Positions 50,650 to 63,530 of a stretch of DNA of 64,000 nt are shown here, one piece after another. Source of the DNA: Morella rubra. Its lineage: Eukaryota > Streptophyta > Magnoliopsida > Fagales > Myricaceae. Every line of letters begins with the position of its first letter. Position 1 is the first letter of the stretch. The stretch spans positions 4,509,931-4,573,930 of the forward strand of contig CM025854.1 of NCBI GenBank assembly GCA_003952965.2. The letters run 5' to 3'. The position numbers and the translations under genes were made by a program. The notes under the pieces were generated by a model. It saw nothing but the letters and a program-made list of their open reading frames with translations, was not told the DNA's origin and ran no database searches.

Positions 50650-53600
50650 TTAGAAGATGTACTCAACTATGGATGAGGTGGAAGAACTAGTCCATGGTAC
50701 TTGAACAACAACCATGAAATCCTCGTACTCAAATGGAACCTCCCTGTCATCAATCCTGCAAGCCATTGGCTTATGTGTTGAGAAAACCCTCATTTCTCCA
50801 GTGCCCTTTACTCCAATTCGGACTGACTTAGCCTCATCATGGAAGGCCAAAGACTGAATGGCACCGCCATTGTTGAGCATGTTCACCAAGCCAATAGGAG
50901 CAAACTGAACTGCTATTCCAGCCATTACGGTGACTGGGGACACAGTTATGAGCTCGAAATTGAATGGCTCCAGAGATATCTCCACGTTCTCTGATGGCTT
51001 GGAGAGGACTACCTTCTTGGCATTGTGATAGTACAATGCAAAAATGTGTACCCCGTCTATGGAGATTGGATTCTTGCCACTCTTCCACTCAATGTCGTTT
51101 GGGCTGGCTACAGAGGTCACGGCATGGGAATATTGGGAGAAACATTGGTTGCGCCTGGTTTCGCGACTCCATCCACCTCCTTGGCAGTTGAATGCCCCCA
51201 GAACTCCAGTGTACTGTTGGAAAAAGTAGACCAAAATCGTAAGAACTAAGAATGCAGATGTCAAAATTTCAAAAGCAGAGCATTAATTATAAGACATGAA
51301 TGCCCACCTTGTTCAGGTTCCAGATTTTGAGCATAGTCTTTCCATCATGCAGAGGATCCTCAAAGAGACAGTCTCGGGTTGGGAGTGCGTAGTACTGGCA
51401 GCGCAAAATGGAACCATCAGGCAACACCAGGGTCTTCAGCAGCTCAAAGTTGTGCTTCCCAACAGTGTCACTGACATAAATTGGGCCACCAGAAATTGCC
51501 CGAGAAGCAGCATGGAAAGCAGCACATGGGTGGGTGGACTGGAACATGTCCCAATCTGGGTGAATGAAGTTGCCCATCCACAAGCTGTTGTAGGCACAGT
51601 GCACCATGTGACACCCTTGGAGCCAAAATGTCCCATTTGGATCACCAGATGGATCGGTGCACCAGAAATCATCCCCTGTTTGATACACGAATTAGCTTGT
51701 TAAAATTAGTCAATAGTAATTCTGAAACTTAGTGTAGATAACGTAGCCAATTTTTTTGTATTTTTTTTGTCCTTTTTGGCTGACTTGACTACACGTGTAA
51801 TTAATCTATAGTTGGACAAATAAACACATTATTACCCAAATTAATTAATTCCATATGTCAAAATCAACAATATCCAAACAAGTGATAAGAAGAGACTTGG
51901 TTCCAGATATGTCATATCATTTTAGCTTCCAGGCTTACAAGGCTTGGTGTACGCCAACTAATTAAATGGGGATTAAACCTAACAAGAAGCTAAAATTCGG
52001 AAGAGGAAAACGATAGTTGCGTGAATCTTAGGCCAAATTAATTAACTAGTGTATTCTAGAATGTACAGATATTCTAAAATATATCCTTTTAAATATTTTA
52101 GACTTAATTAGTCTACTATTTCTTAGAGTTTTGCCTAAGTCAATATTTTAACCATAAAATATGACTTACCAACACGGCCAAGAGTTATGGCCTCTGTTCC
52201 AAGGAACATGAAGTCGTTGCAGTGCTCCATGCTAGCAATAACACCGTTGCCATTAAAATGCTTCCTCACCGAAGCAGTGAGTGCCTTAAAATATGCCTTT
52301 GCTAGCTCCACTCTACCCCCATAGTTCTCGCACAACATCTCCAGCAGCTGTGAATTGAAAATTCCAGGATAATTAATCAAATATTCATTCAATATTTTTG
52401 CAATATCATTTCTCCTATTTTTTTTTTTTAAATTAAATAACCGTTAGAATGTCTAAGGAAAATTAGAAAAAAGAAAAAGGTAGGATGGTTGTAATCTATA
52501 AACGATAACGCGCCGACAAAGCACGGTCAAGGTAACTGTAGTCAAAGTAACTGAATCCGTCTCTTTGAGATAAGAAAGCATTAAACTTTAGTTAGGTGGT
52601 CGGTGTCGTAATGAACGCATAAGTCCTTGGTCCAATTAAAATAAAATAAAATGAAAATAAGGAAGTTTGTTGAACTTACATGGATAACGTCCACCTTGAC
52701 TCCATCGATGCCAACGGCCTCCAAGTGTGAGTGGAGCCCCTCGTACATCTGATCAACGATCTCCGGTGGGACCAGCCCCACACCGTTCTCGACTATCTTG
52801 TCCACCGCCAGATCTTCCATGGTCAGCTTCAACCCCGGCGAGAGTTCGGGCTTCTCGACCACCGAGTCAGGCAGTCCGGGCACATTGGGCCTCAGCCCAC
52901 CCCAGTACCCACACAGTGCATGCCAAACGTAGACATAGTCCACGCTCTTGAACTCTTCCTTTAGGTCCCTGATAAAAGCACTCATTCCCTTGTTAGGGGC
53001 ACCAATGGGTGAGCTTTTGGGGCTGATATAGTCCCTAAACTTGTAGTTCTCCTGAAACTTCAAGAGCCTGCATGGCATTTGCTCACCGGCAGCCGTTTGG
53101 TTCATGCCCTCTTGGGTGATTGGGTCTGAGTCGTGGCCAATGGACTGCCACCCATCGTCCAGCAAAACGAGACCAGGTGGACACCCACCTTCAACGAGCC
53201 CTCTCACACCTTCTAAGACACCGTGAGGGTTCACAGTAAGATAGAATGCGTCCCACGTGCACCACCCAAATTTGTCCACGATGCCGGGAGGGGTTTTCTC
53301 CTCCAAAAGCTTGAACGTGCCCAAGTGAACCCTGACAACCTTCATGGCTTCCTTGACCAAGTTGAACGGGTCGTCGCCGGCATGCACGTACATGATACTC
53401 CGGAAGGAAGCTCCGGTGGCCTTAGTGGAGCCGCTCTCCACGCAGAGATCGACGATGTCGTCTTGGCCGGGCTGGATCGAGGCCCGGAATGGTCCTTCCA
53501 GAAGAGGAAGGAGCAGAACATATGGGCGACCGGAATCTGATTTTTCGAGAACCACCATCTGGGTCTCGTTCTCGAGGTCTCGGCCATTAGAGCCAACCCA

Positions 53601-53909
53601 GTGGGTGGTCCACCAGACCTTGAACCTGAATATGCTCATGAATCTAATGTTCTTCAGTTTGCCGACGGGGACGACATGTCGGCTACTTGACTGAGTGGCA
53701 TTGAAGCCGACAAAGCATCCGAGGGTGGCGATGGACTTATCAACGGATGTGTAGGGTGAAGGGGTGGCTACGATATTGTCAGGGACGTCGGAGAGAATGA
53801 CGTGGCCATTGGCCAAGAAGTTTGAATCCTCCAACGTGATTGGAGACAGGTTAAAACCATCGACAAGGGTGGTGATATCGGAGCCAGCTTTGCTCAAACT
53901 TGGAGCCAT
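50650..53909 (-). CDS. Raffinose synthase (galactinol-sucrose galactosyltransferase), GH36-type, 779 aa
   Basis: Transfers galactose from galactinol to sucrose, giving raffinose and myo-inositol; a cytosolic step of the raffinose-family oligosaccharide pathway in seeds and under cold or drought. Four exons: 53909-52680, 52347-52170, 51675-51308 and 51213-50650 (2,340 nt); all junctions keep frame. The start is MAPSLSKAGSDITTLVDGFN. Landmarks: GWCTWDAFYLTVNP, LVLLDDGWQSIGHD, the active-site strand GIDGVKVDVIH (KxD nucleophile region), then IASMEHCNDFMFLGTEA, DDFWCTDPSGDPNGTFWLQG and RDCLFEDPLHDGKTMLKIWN. The length matches raffinose synthases (about 780 aa) and lacks the roughly 80-residue insertion of stachyose synthase. 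It is nearest to Arabidopsis RS5/SIP1 (At5g40390), also supported by the neighbouring PPR, oleosin and MKK3. No catalytic residue appears lost. Confidence 0.97.
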
Positions 53910-56900
53910 TGACGAACCAAGAAGAAACTGGTTATGAAACAGAGAAAGGTAATCAACGAACTGTCAAAATAAGAGAGAATATGGACAAGGAGAAGACTCT
54001 GTGGTGGAAGGAGGCGAGCAAAGGGCGGTATATATAGGAGAAAAAGGTAGGCTTGAATTTACAAGAAATGAACGGTTGAAAGAAATGGCGAAGATTCTCT
54101 GTGATCTTCAGAAAGAAGCTTTAATTTGATTGATTCGCTGAAGTATATGTTATAGGAAATCTGCAATCACTAGAGGTTTCTGTGGCTCAACGAATAAGGG
54201 AAGTGTCGACTTTATAGGCGGAGCCAGGTTTGGACGAAGGTGACATGAAAGTGTGTTTGAAAATATTATATTATTTTTTGCTATCTCATTTTATTGGGCT
54301 TTGGGGATGGGTGGGACGTCAGAGGGAGGGATGGTCGTTCTGACTTAAGAAACATTTAATTAGTGGGTCATTCTACCGATAAATATTTATGTACATTTCA
54401 GATTATCCATGCATCCGGGGGCTTTTTGTTTCTAAATTTGCCGCAGGCTAAAAATTCTGCATGCTTTCACGATCAAAAGGAGACAAGTGTAACCATGAAG
54501 CCCTAAAATAATATACTTTGACCAATTGAGAAAAGAGTACTGCATGTAGACAAGAAATATAGATAAAGTAAAAGTAGTATAGATTAGTCAATGCTTAACG
54601 CGCTTTTGCAAAAATAACGAAATCTTTGCTTTTTAACCAAACCGAAAATTAATAATTTGATAGGAATATAGAGGCAGAGTGTGACTAACAAGACATATAT
54701 ATCAGTTCAAATTAATCCAATTTAACAAAGAACAAACGCATGAGATCAAACGAGTAAGCTTTCTACTAAGAAATTAATTAAACGCATGATTAGTAATTCC
54801 TTTTTTCCTTTTTCCTAGTTTTGTGGTTTAGAGAAAAAAATCATAGATGAGTCATCGCGGGAGAAGACAATTATTTAACCTATAGTTTATCAGAGAAATC
54901 TCCGATTTTTTTATATCCTTAAAAAATAGAATAAGTAATTAATTAACTTCGGTAACAAATCCAATCTTAAGCAAAATTGTGGGCCATTGTATTGGATTAC
55001 AAATATATTCGATCTGACACATAATTATTCTTTGTTCTTCAGGCTTCTCTTATTTCTCAAGATTTTTGCAATAAATATGTTTTTTTTTTGTGCGCCAATA
55101 AATTTGCATTTCTAAGTGGTATTTTGATGTCTTTACACACGTGATCATCTCGTCGCTCTGATGCATGGAATCCCACGTATTCACCGAATACGACGGGTTC
55201 GGGGTATCGGTGGGTACGATGTTCCCCGAATATTTGATTCGAGCATATTAATTGCACCCAAGGCAAATTGTAGAAGTTTCTTGATTCTCTTAAAAATAAT
55301 AATAATAACAAAAATTGGAGGGCGTAGATGTTAATTAATGGAATATTTTGGGAAAGCGAATCTTATCCAGTATGTCTCTTAATTATTTTTCCGTAGTCTC
55401 TGCACGTGGGTAACCGGTTTAAAATGGAATTTCTCATGACTCTTTAAAAGAATTACCACCCCTTTTTTATCCCTTTTTTTTTCGGGCTTTCCCATTTTAT
55501 ATCTACGTACGTTTCTAAATTTGCGTCGGCAAGTGCTGATCAGGCATCCACTGAGCTTATTGGCCAAGATAAAGATTTGTACTTTTTTCACACTAACCCC
55601 TTCTTAACGTCACCATAACATCTTCTAGGTATGATAGGTGACGGTATCCTATTGGTTCTTCCAAAGAATTCCAGTATTTCTTGTTGGGTTCTTTTGATCG
55701 AGGGATTGATATTTGCTCAAAAAAATAAAGCCATCTTTACTTTTTATCATGATTTATGGCACTGACCAAAGGGCGTAGCTAGGTTCTTTGGAAAGATGAA
55801 GATTGGATAAGGGAATAAAGAACATTCTCCTTTTTGCTTTCGATAAAAAAAAATACGGACATTCTACAATAAACTGCTTCTCGCAAATTAAAATTCTGTG
55901 GCAGAAATAGCTGACAATTGTATTTGCATCATAAACCAAATTACAAAAATGACTTCTGATATGACAGGTGTCAGCAGAAGATGCAAGTTATATTTCTTGC
56001 ACTAACTTGTTCGAAATTTTTATATTTCAAAATATTAGATAAGTAAACGTTATTAAAATTTTATATTTAAAAAAAGAAAAAGAAAATAAAAAAAAATTCC
56101 AAAGATGCTTGGCGGTTGGTTGGAAAGAAAAAAAAGTATTCTTATTCAAAGCGTGTGGGCCTTACACAAGTGTGGGCTCTGGTTCGACTCCTGCCGCTAA
56201 AACTGCGCTGAGTTGGCGTTCTTTTACTTCTTCACCGTTTTCGTGGTAATTAAGAAGTCACTGTACCTAGCGGTACAGAGTATGTGTCCACTCTTTGGCG
56301 TTGGCGTGCCGACCATTGCCACTGTAGCTACGTGTTGTCCTCTGAGGCCGTCATTCACCGACCCCGTAAAGTCGCAAACTTTTCTAATAAAAAAATAAGA
56401 TAAGGTGGTACGTGGGCGCCTCAGGGAATGTTTTAGACCCTACGTTGTAGTACTGCGAAGTGAAAATGGTAAAAAAAAAAAACAAGAATAGGAAGTCGCA
56501 AAAACCGTTGTTCCAACTACCGAAATCGCTCAACTGCTATATGGAAAGGTCGGTTTACATGGTAAGTACACGTGTGACTAAGGGTTGAATCACGCGCTTT
56601 TGAGAAAAGTGGATAAAACCTCAGCTAGGGAGCCAAGAGTCTTAAACGGTGTATAGTGAGGAGAAAAATCAAATAAATCTGGGATCAAATGAGTCATAAA
56701 CAAGCGTAAATAGATCGTCTAAACAGATCAAATTCAAATAAACCCAATATATAGGTGATTATGTTCTTAAAATTATGCTCCATATCTACCGTAAATAGGA
56801 GCAATCTTAAGTATGTAAGATAAAACAATAAAGAAAACAAGTGTATTTTTATTTATTTTTTCATTCACTGAGTATATATCGGTCAAATTTAACTGCATCA

Positions 56901-58866
56901 AATAAAAAAGTTAATGCAAAATTTTAACAAAATAAAGAAACTAATAAGAGTATATGTTAAGCATTTAAAACAATGAAATCAAAATTAAAACTGACAATGT
57001 TGATATTAGTTAACAATTCCTTGTACTGTCTCATAATTATGATATCCCATAACTGTTCCGAATCAAATCAATCAAGCTGAAGCGATACAAGGCCGTACAT
57101 CATACAAAATATCCATATTTTCTGCGTCAGTTGAGCCTCACATAAATATTTATTTATGACCTACAAATTGTAATGTAACTATAATAAGGTAATCAGTTTA
57201 ATGAGAAAAAGCGTCAGGTCGTATGAGAAACAAAGATCAAAAGTGCGTGTGGACGAGCTTCCATCTTCATGGGAAGTTAGAGTCAAGACCCTCATGTGCT
57301 GCAACCGTCCTTTGGGGGTAGGAAACTAAGGAGCACATGGCGATCCCAGGCCGTGCCACTCACGCTTGCGACGGGGATAAGACTTTTAGAGTGCCGGTGA
57401 GTGGAAGAAAGCAATCGGTCGGTCATTTAAACCATAGATTACGCGTGGGTTTCCGTGACCGTTCCAGAAGCGGCGTTGATTTTTAAAATCCCTTTCCCTT
57501 AGTCGATGGCGCTTTTATTTTCATGACACAGTTAAGACTTTTGAGCAGGTACAGTTATAAATCCGACCCAAAACAAAATAAACGGACAAAAGATTCGGAA
57601 GCAACTCTCGGCCACCGACCTCCGCGAAGTTGTGGGGACCACTGACCAGTCAACCCTTATCTTAATTTAGCCACTGAAGCCCCCACATGGTTCTAAAATG
57701 CTTGTGAATTGTGATTGGACTATCAACAAAATAAAACCCAAAGAGGTGACAAAAATATAAAAACAAACGAAAAGTGCAGGGAAGAGATCAGTCTCCAGTA
57801 TTTTTTTTTTTTTTTTTCTACGCATCAGTCTCCGGTCTTCAATTAATAAAAATGCGCGTAACGAGATTAAGGCTACTGTGAATTTTGCATTGAATGGCCT
57901 AAGGAGGATAGGTCTGGTTTCACCCCAAAAACGAAGGTATGGGTTTCCTTTGTACAAACAGTGTGTTCTATTGAGCCCACAGAAAGCTCCTTTACAGTTT
58001 TCATGATACGAGGTAGGCTCCAAGATCCAGGTTTCACAAGGTTCGCCCTTGGCAAAGCCCAACTTTTCTATATGAAGAAAGATAGTTAGCAAGCCTATAT
58101 TCAATATGTATACAATATTTGTCCGCTCGATCCAGTCCACATTAAAAAATATACACAGCATGTGCGACGTGGCGGGATCCTCAGGATCCAATGATCCATT
58201 GTGGTTCCCGTGCAAAAATGGAAGGAAAAAAAGCAGGAAAAGGTATTTTGCTGATATGCGAATCCCCGATGAAACATGGAGAACATAGTGTTCTTTCCTT
58301 TTGCTTTTATTATATTGTCTAAAAACAATACTATACAACCATACTTCTCTGATATGATTCTTATTTCCCTTTTTCTCATTTTTGCTTGCCTCTAAGTCTA
58401 CGATTTACGTCTCTCTCTCTCTAATTTTTCAGAACAGATTACACGACTCTTTTCATGTGTTAAGAGTAGTCATTTTAGTTTCAGTATACTCACAACAGGT
58501 ACCTGCTTCACCACAGCAAAGACTTCCTCGTAGCTTCATTGATAGGCGCTCCCAGCACAGACTGTCGAACAGAAAAGGTCAAACACAGTACTTAAAGATA
58601 GACGGGGACTTCTCCCCATTTGCGAGAGAGAGAGAGAGAGAGAAGTTAAGTCATACCAAACAATTACAGGGACGAAGTTAAAGTTAGAAAGTTTAACTTT
58701 GGAGGGGCAAAGTTGCACTAATATCTTTTCACTTCTTGTTTTTGTGTCTGTGTTTTTGGGTTGGGGGGGGGGGGAGTTTGATTCAGCATGGCCCCCATCC
58801 TGCCATACCCTGGTCCTGTTGCGACCAAGGCAACTGAATTTGCCTTTCATTTCCCAACAATTCACC
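53910..58866. other. Intergenic region between the raffinose synthase promoter and the GT14 3' end
   Basis: The first few hundred bases are the raffinose synthase leader and promoter. The remainder is AT-rich with no recognised gene. A 224-codon minus-strand ORF at 57667-58338 is conspicuous but has no recognised domain and includes a poly-Lys stretch from a T-tract; it is more likely GT14 downstream sequence. At 56181-56191 there is a perfect Pol III B-box-like GGTTCGACTCC without a tRNA body. A (GA)n tract lies near 58623-58643 and a G-tract near 58763-58776. Confidence 0.6.
54029..54036 (-). promoter_or_regulatory. TATA box of the raffinose synthase gene
   Basis: TATATATA about 120 bp upstream of the start codon on the coding strand, at the normal distance for a plant leader of roughly 80-90 nt. 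Confidence 0.7.
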
Positions 58867-61800
58867 TCAGTAGCGTATGAAACCTACCATATTATGAAGG
58901 CGGAGAGCAGCAGGCCGAGTGAATTTTCTTGCGAAAAGAAAGCATGGGGATGGTTTCCCCTTGCTACTGCACCACTCTCTTCGATACTCAGTCTCGTAAT
59001 AGATATTATCAATTTCCTGCAAAAGTCATGAAATTTGTTAAGATGTTTCCTCTCCCCCCATTTCATTAAAGGGAGAAAAACCTATTAAAGTGCTAGTTTA
59101 AATTGAGAGCTAATTTAAGCTTCTCATATGTTCTACTCCAATATCGTTGAATCATACAGGGAATGCATAGTTAATCCACTAGTATCCCTTTAGATGAGAG
59201 GGCTACAGAACATATAGCAGATATACTGTGGTCAAATGTTCAAGATAAACTTAATTCCACATGAATGATAACATTAAAAAGGCTAGTCTCTCCAGCATCT
59301 CACTAATCTTTTCCTGTTCTTTACCAGGAAAGATATCCTCTGTAAGTCTCATATTAACATCCCTCTCTACCATGATACTGAAAAAAAAAAAAAATTGAAA
59401 ATATTAGTACTTTTGAGTGACCTAGGAGTTGAATTCAGTATTCTCGAAGGTAGAACAGCCCTGACAACGCTGCCACCATTGCAACATTCCGTCAAATATG
59501 CAAGCTTTAATCAACTCAAGAAGATAAGTCCTCAAAATTGCATTAGTTTCAGGAAACCGTCAAGGAAAACTTGATTTTTGCTATTATTGGATGAGACAGG
59601 GAAGTGTGTTTAATCCAATGAAGTTACTGCAAACCATCTGAACGCAGTATGAAATAGATGCAATTAATGATGTAGACAAAACTTGTATCAGCATTCTATT
59701 AGGTGAAGGAAACATCTAGAGTTAAGCTAATTTTTCCATGACCTTGGAGAGCTATGTTATTTTCAGTATAATATTGTACCACAAACCTCTTCGTAGAATA
59801 AGTACTCTTGATGACTAAGATTGTCTTGCAGATGCGGTTTTCTAAAACAAAACAATTTACCTTTATGGATTTGATAAGCATGGGAGTAGCATCTGAAAAC
59901 TTGTAAGTAACTGGATGCCATCCACGCCGTTCATGGTCTTTGGAAGATGAGAGATCCCATGCGCTATGTGTCAGTGACCTACGTGTGATCTCTCCTTCAA
60001 GGCCTTCCTGCTGAAATTCGAAATATTAGGTCTTAGAAAGAAATTTGTGAGATGGTGTAACATTCCACATTCCATTTTAAGCACCACAAGTTCCATCTTC
60101 CATTTTCTTTACATCAAATTCTCATGCACTGACAACAAGGTGGACAAGACTATAAGAGGCCCCAGAAATATTGACATTAATTATATATATAGAGAGAGAG
60201 ACCAAAATACTTTCCAATGGAGATCTACCTGCTTAGATATTAAGCTTTTTTTCAATTCCATCCTAGATCTTCTTACAAAGCCTTCTCAATGTGCATATGC
60301 TTTTTAAGGTAGATAGTTTAAGAACCAGCAAAATTTTCACAAACCCTTTAGTGATGGCAATAGAAGTCACAAACCATAAGAACCATACGTTAAGACACAT
60401 GTAAGCTGCCTTCCTATCAACAGTGCAAACTTGAAATCTTATCTGATTCGATTTGAAATGTCATGTTTGAATTTGATAAGTGTCAATAATAATAAAAAAT
60501 CCAATGTTATAAACATTTATGAACCAAAATATCAGTTTATATCTACGTAGGATCAGCCAGAAACCTCCACTTTATAAGCTCTGCATTTGAAACCCAGTTC
60601 TGGTTGTAGCAACAACATATGTCTGCTACTATGGGACAAAGAAACGTGGGGAAAATATATATCAAAAGAGGTTGCCGATGTCTGATTCTGCCAAATATTG
60701 TACAATTATTACCTGATTTCATCTACAGAAAAGTGTTTGATACACGCAAAACTATGGCAGGATGCAAATGTATGTCCGTTAAGGTTGCCAACTTTCATAA
60801 AAACTTAAACAAGTTGAAATCAACCAACTTTAATTAGAAACTGGGAGAGTAGGTACTGATATGTTAAGATTTCCGATCCACTAAAAGTTAAGGGCCAACG
60901 AGTCCTTACAAATAGATCAGAACTGAGCCTAAAAGATGATGAAAACTATTTCATTAGGAGAAATAAATTAATATATAGATGGAATGAGGTGTTATGTTGG
61001 TCAACAATGCTTCTTGTCAGATTTTATAGGGTGAAACTGCCTCCAACATCTTAAATTAGCAAGTCTAATGTGGATCAAGATAGATAAGTGCAAATCCAAA
61101 GTCTTTGTAGAAAGAGCCAATCTCAGAAATTATCTTACAGCCAGTAAGGTCTGAACGTAATGTTCATCTGGTATACAATTATGCTCCTTGGATGCGTCAG
61201 CAGGCTGCACATGAAAAGAATTACTAAAGTATATTAAACATTTGAATAATACTATTATGCAAACCATTTACCAATGCTATTTATTGCTAATAAATTATAT
61301 TTGACCTCAAAATCATGTTTCGGAAATAAACTAGAGCAAAGCATGCAGGAATAAACATTCTATACATCACTTAGGTGCCAAATTGCTTCGTAAGAAATCT
61401 GACAAAAGCCATTATACAACATTGGGAAATATAAGGCGATCATTACATGGTGCCTAAAAGATTAAAAGAGAAAAAAAGAAAAATTACTTACAAGGGGACG
61501 ATCCCGCCAAAACTCAGGTAGTGACCTCCTCTGCATTATTAACCAAAAGGAATCAACAGACACACAGACTTAAAAAAATATGGAAGTGGATAATATTGGG
61601 GGGAAAAGATCCATATTTTGTATCTCAAACAGTAAAAGCTAAAATGAGCACAGAGTCAAAAAAAAAAAAAAAAACACCTCACGCTCTTAAGTGACTATAT
61701 CAACAGCACACACAGTTTTCATTGATGGCAGCTCTTCCCAGTAAATAGCACGTCCAAACAATCATGCAAGTCAATTTAACACCACCTCATTTTCGAAAAA

Positions 61801-63530
61801 CATAGTTGCATTATGCCAATTTTTCAGATAACAAAAATTCACCATCCCTTGGCTGTACTTACAGAATATAACCTAATGAAGTAAGCGTAAGCAGATATAA
61901 TCTATTAAGCTCATGATAGAAGGAAGTGCTCTCCTCATGTTTCTAATCACAAATGATCAGTAGAAGACGACTTGCCTTGCAGTGCTGTTGAAAAATAGGA
62001 AACACAGTGTTGTCTTCCACAATAACCTCTGCATGCTTTCTGGTCAGAACACCCCACTTCAAGGAGATAAATCAAAGACACAAGTCAGATAAGAGAGCAC
62101 ATCTACTTGAAAATTTCAAGAATTATATTTGATTCTTTTTCTAGTTTTCTGTTGGACTTCTGGAAGTAAAATTCAATAAGTTAGTCTTACTTGAGATCCT
62201 TTCCTCCAGTTATGAACTGGAATAATAGGAGCCATTTTTGGGTTGTAGCGGCCCTCTTTCGTATCAGCAAAGCTGCTTCCAGCGTTTAATGTTTGAAAAT
62301 ATATTAGTATGAGTGACTAATGAAAAATGTGCAAAAATTTGAGAATGCACTAAACTAGCTTTTTTTCTATAGAAGATTAAATCTCCCTCATAGAAGATTC
62401 AGATAATGACTCATAGCTCGAAGCCCAAAATTAAAAAGGAGATGAAATAAATTCTTCCATCAAGGCTACCTCCATTGCTTTTATATGTGTAGAGAAAGAT
62501 GGAGATGCACACATTTTTTTAAGGACGGGCCACTTACCTGTCTACAAAACTATGTGATGTAGACATGATATACTCGTACGTGTAGCTGAAGTTGTATAGA
62601 GGTATGCAGCTGAGAAGAGATCAAATGAAATGTGTCAGGCTAAAGAAAACAAAAATAACCATCTTTTACTCGATAACTGAGCCTAGGAAAAAAAATGCTC
62701 TACAACCGAACAAAAGACTTTGGTCCATTAACCGAACAAACATCTCTTAACCAATTAAATATGCATATATAATGACAAATTCTGGTAAGAACTGATGGAG
62801 GCAACTCAAACATGAACAATGAGCAGCACATGCTAAAGTAGCCAGTATTGAGATCAATCATCACCTGTCTGAGAGAAAGACAAAGCGGTCATTGAAAGGA
62901 TCCTCAAGTGCATGCTTAAGCAATATACGCTCTGCCTCAATCATGCTGGCTTCGCCCCAATCTACCTGGTATATAACAACATGAAGTTAATGATCGCACA
63001 GACAGAATAGTTATCAACTTGGGGACATCCACACACACTTGACATATGGAGATCCCAGGGTACAGTATAGCTACCATCTCCTATGCATAATGAATATGGA
63101 CATAGGAGCACAGAATCCCTTAGACTTGAAATCACAAATAAGGAAAAAAGCACCAAAGAGAAAAGGAAAATAATAAGAAAGCCACATGCATGGGGCAAAA
63201 CGCGTGGATGGGGGGGAGGAGAGGAGGGGTCGCATTTGATATCTGTGATAAGAGAAAGAGTAATTGATTTGCTCGTTGATTAGCTTTCACCTCTTGCAGC
63301 AACTTTTTGTCTCTGATAAAACTTATCTTATGATACGTTTTATCTCTCAGAAGTACAGCTTACTCAAGTAATTGGCATGGAGTTCCCATTTTGGACTCCA
63401 TGGGAGGAATGAGTACCTGTATACTATCATTAACTTGACGATTGAAAAAATAAGCTGATCTTGTTGTTGCCTTGTTGAGCACAAACCCAGGCCTAGAGTG
63501 AACATAAATTGAAAATTTATTCTCCCCTCC
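58867..63530 (-). CDS. GT14 Core-2/I-branching-like glycosyltransferase (DUF266), last nine exons; 5' part beyond window
   Basis: Plant member of the GT14-related DUF266 family, predicted Golgi type II membrane glycosyltransferases of unknown substrate. Visible exons: 63530-63417, 62965-62865, 62609-62538, 62272-62191, 62056-61976, 61530-61492, 61204-61139, 60010-59861 and 59016-58867, totalling 855 nt (284 residues and stop). Landmarks in order: FSIYVHSRPGFVLNKATTRS, VDWGEASMIEAERILLKHAL, FNDRFVFLSDSCIPLYNFSY, MAPIIPVHNWRKGSQWGVLT, HNCIPDEHYVQTLLA, GWHPVTYKFSDATPMLIKSI and PCFLFARKFTRPAALRL. Family members are about 380-400 aa, so some 100 N-terminal residues, including the membrane anchor, are missing from the window. 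The intron after exon 61976 has a GC donor (AAG-GCAAGT). Several exons are very short (39, 66 and 72 nt). Gene order suggests the At5g14550 orthologue. Confidence 0.93.

Noticed and set aside
52727-53694. Plus-strand ORFs opposite raffinose synthase exon 1
   Set aside because: Antisense shadows of a strongly conserved GH36 coding exon.
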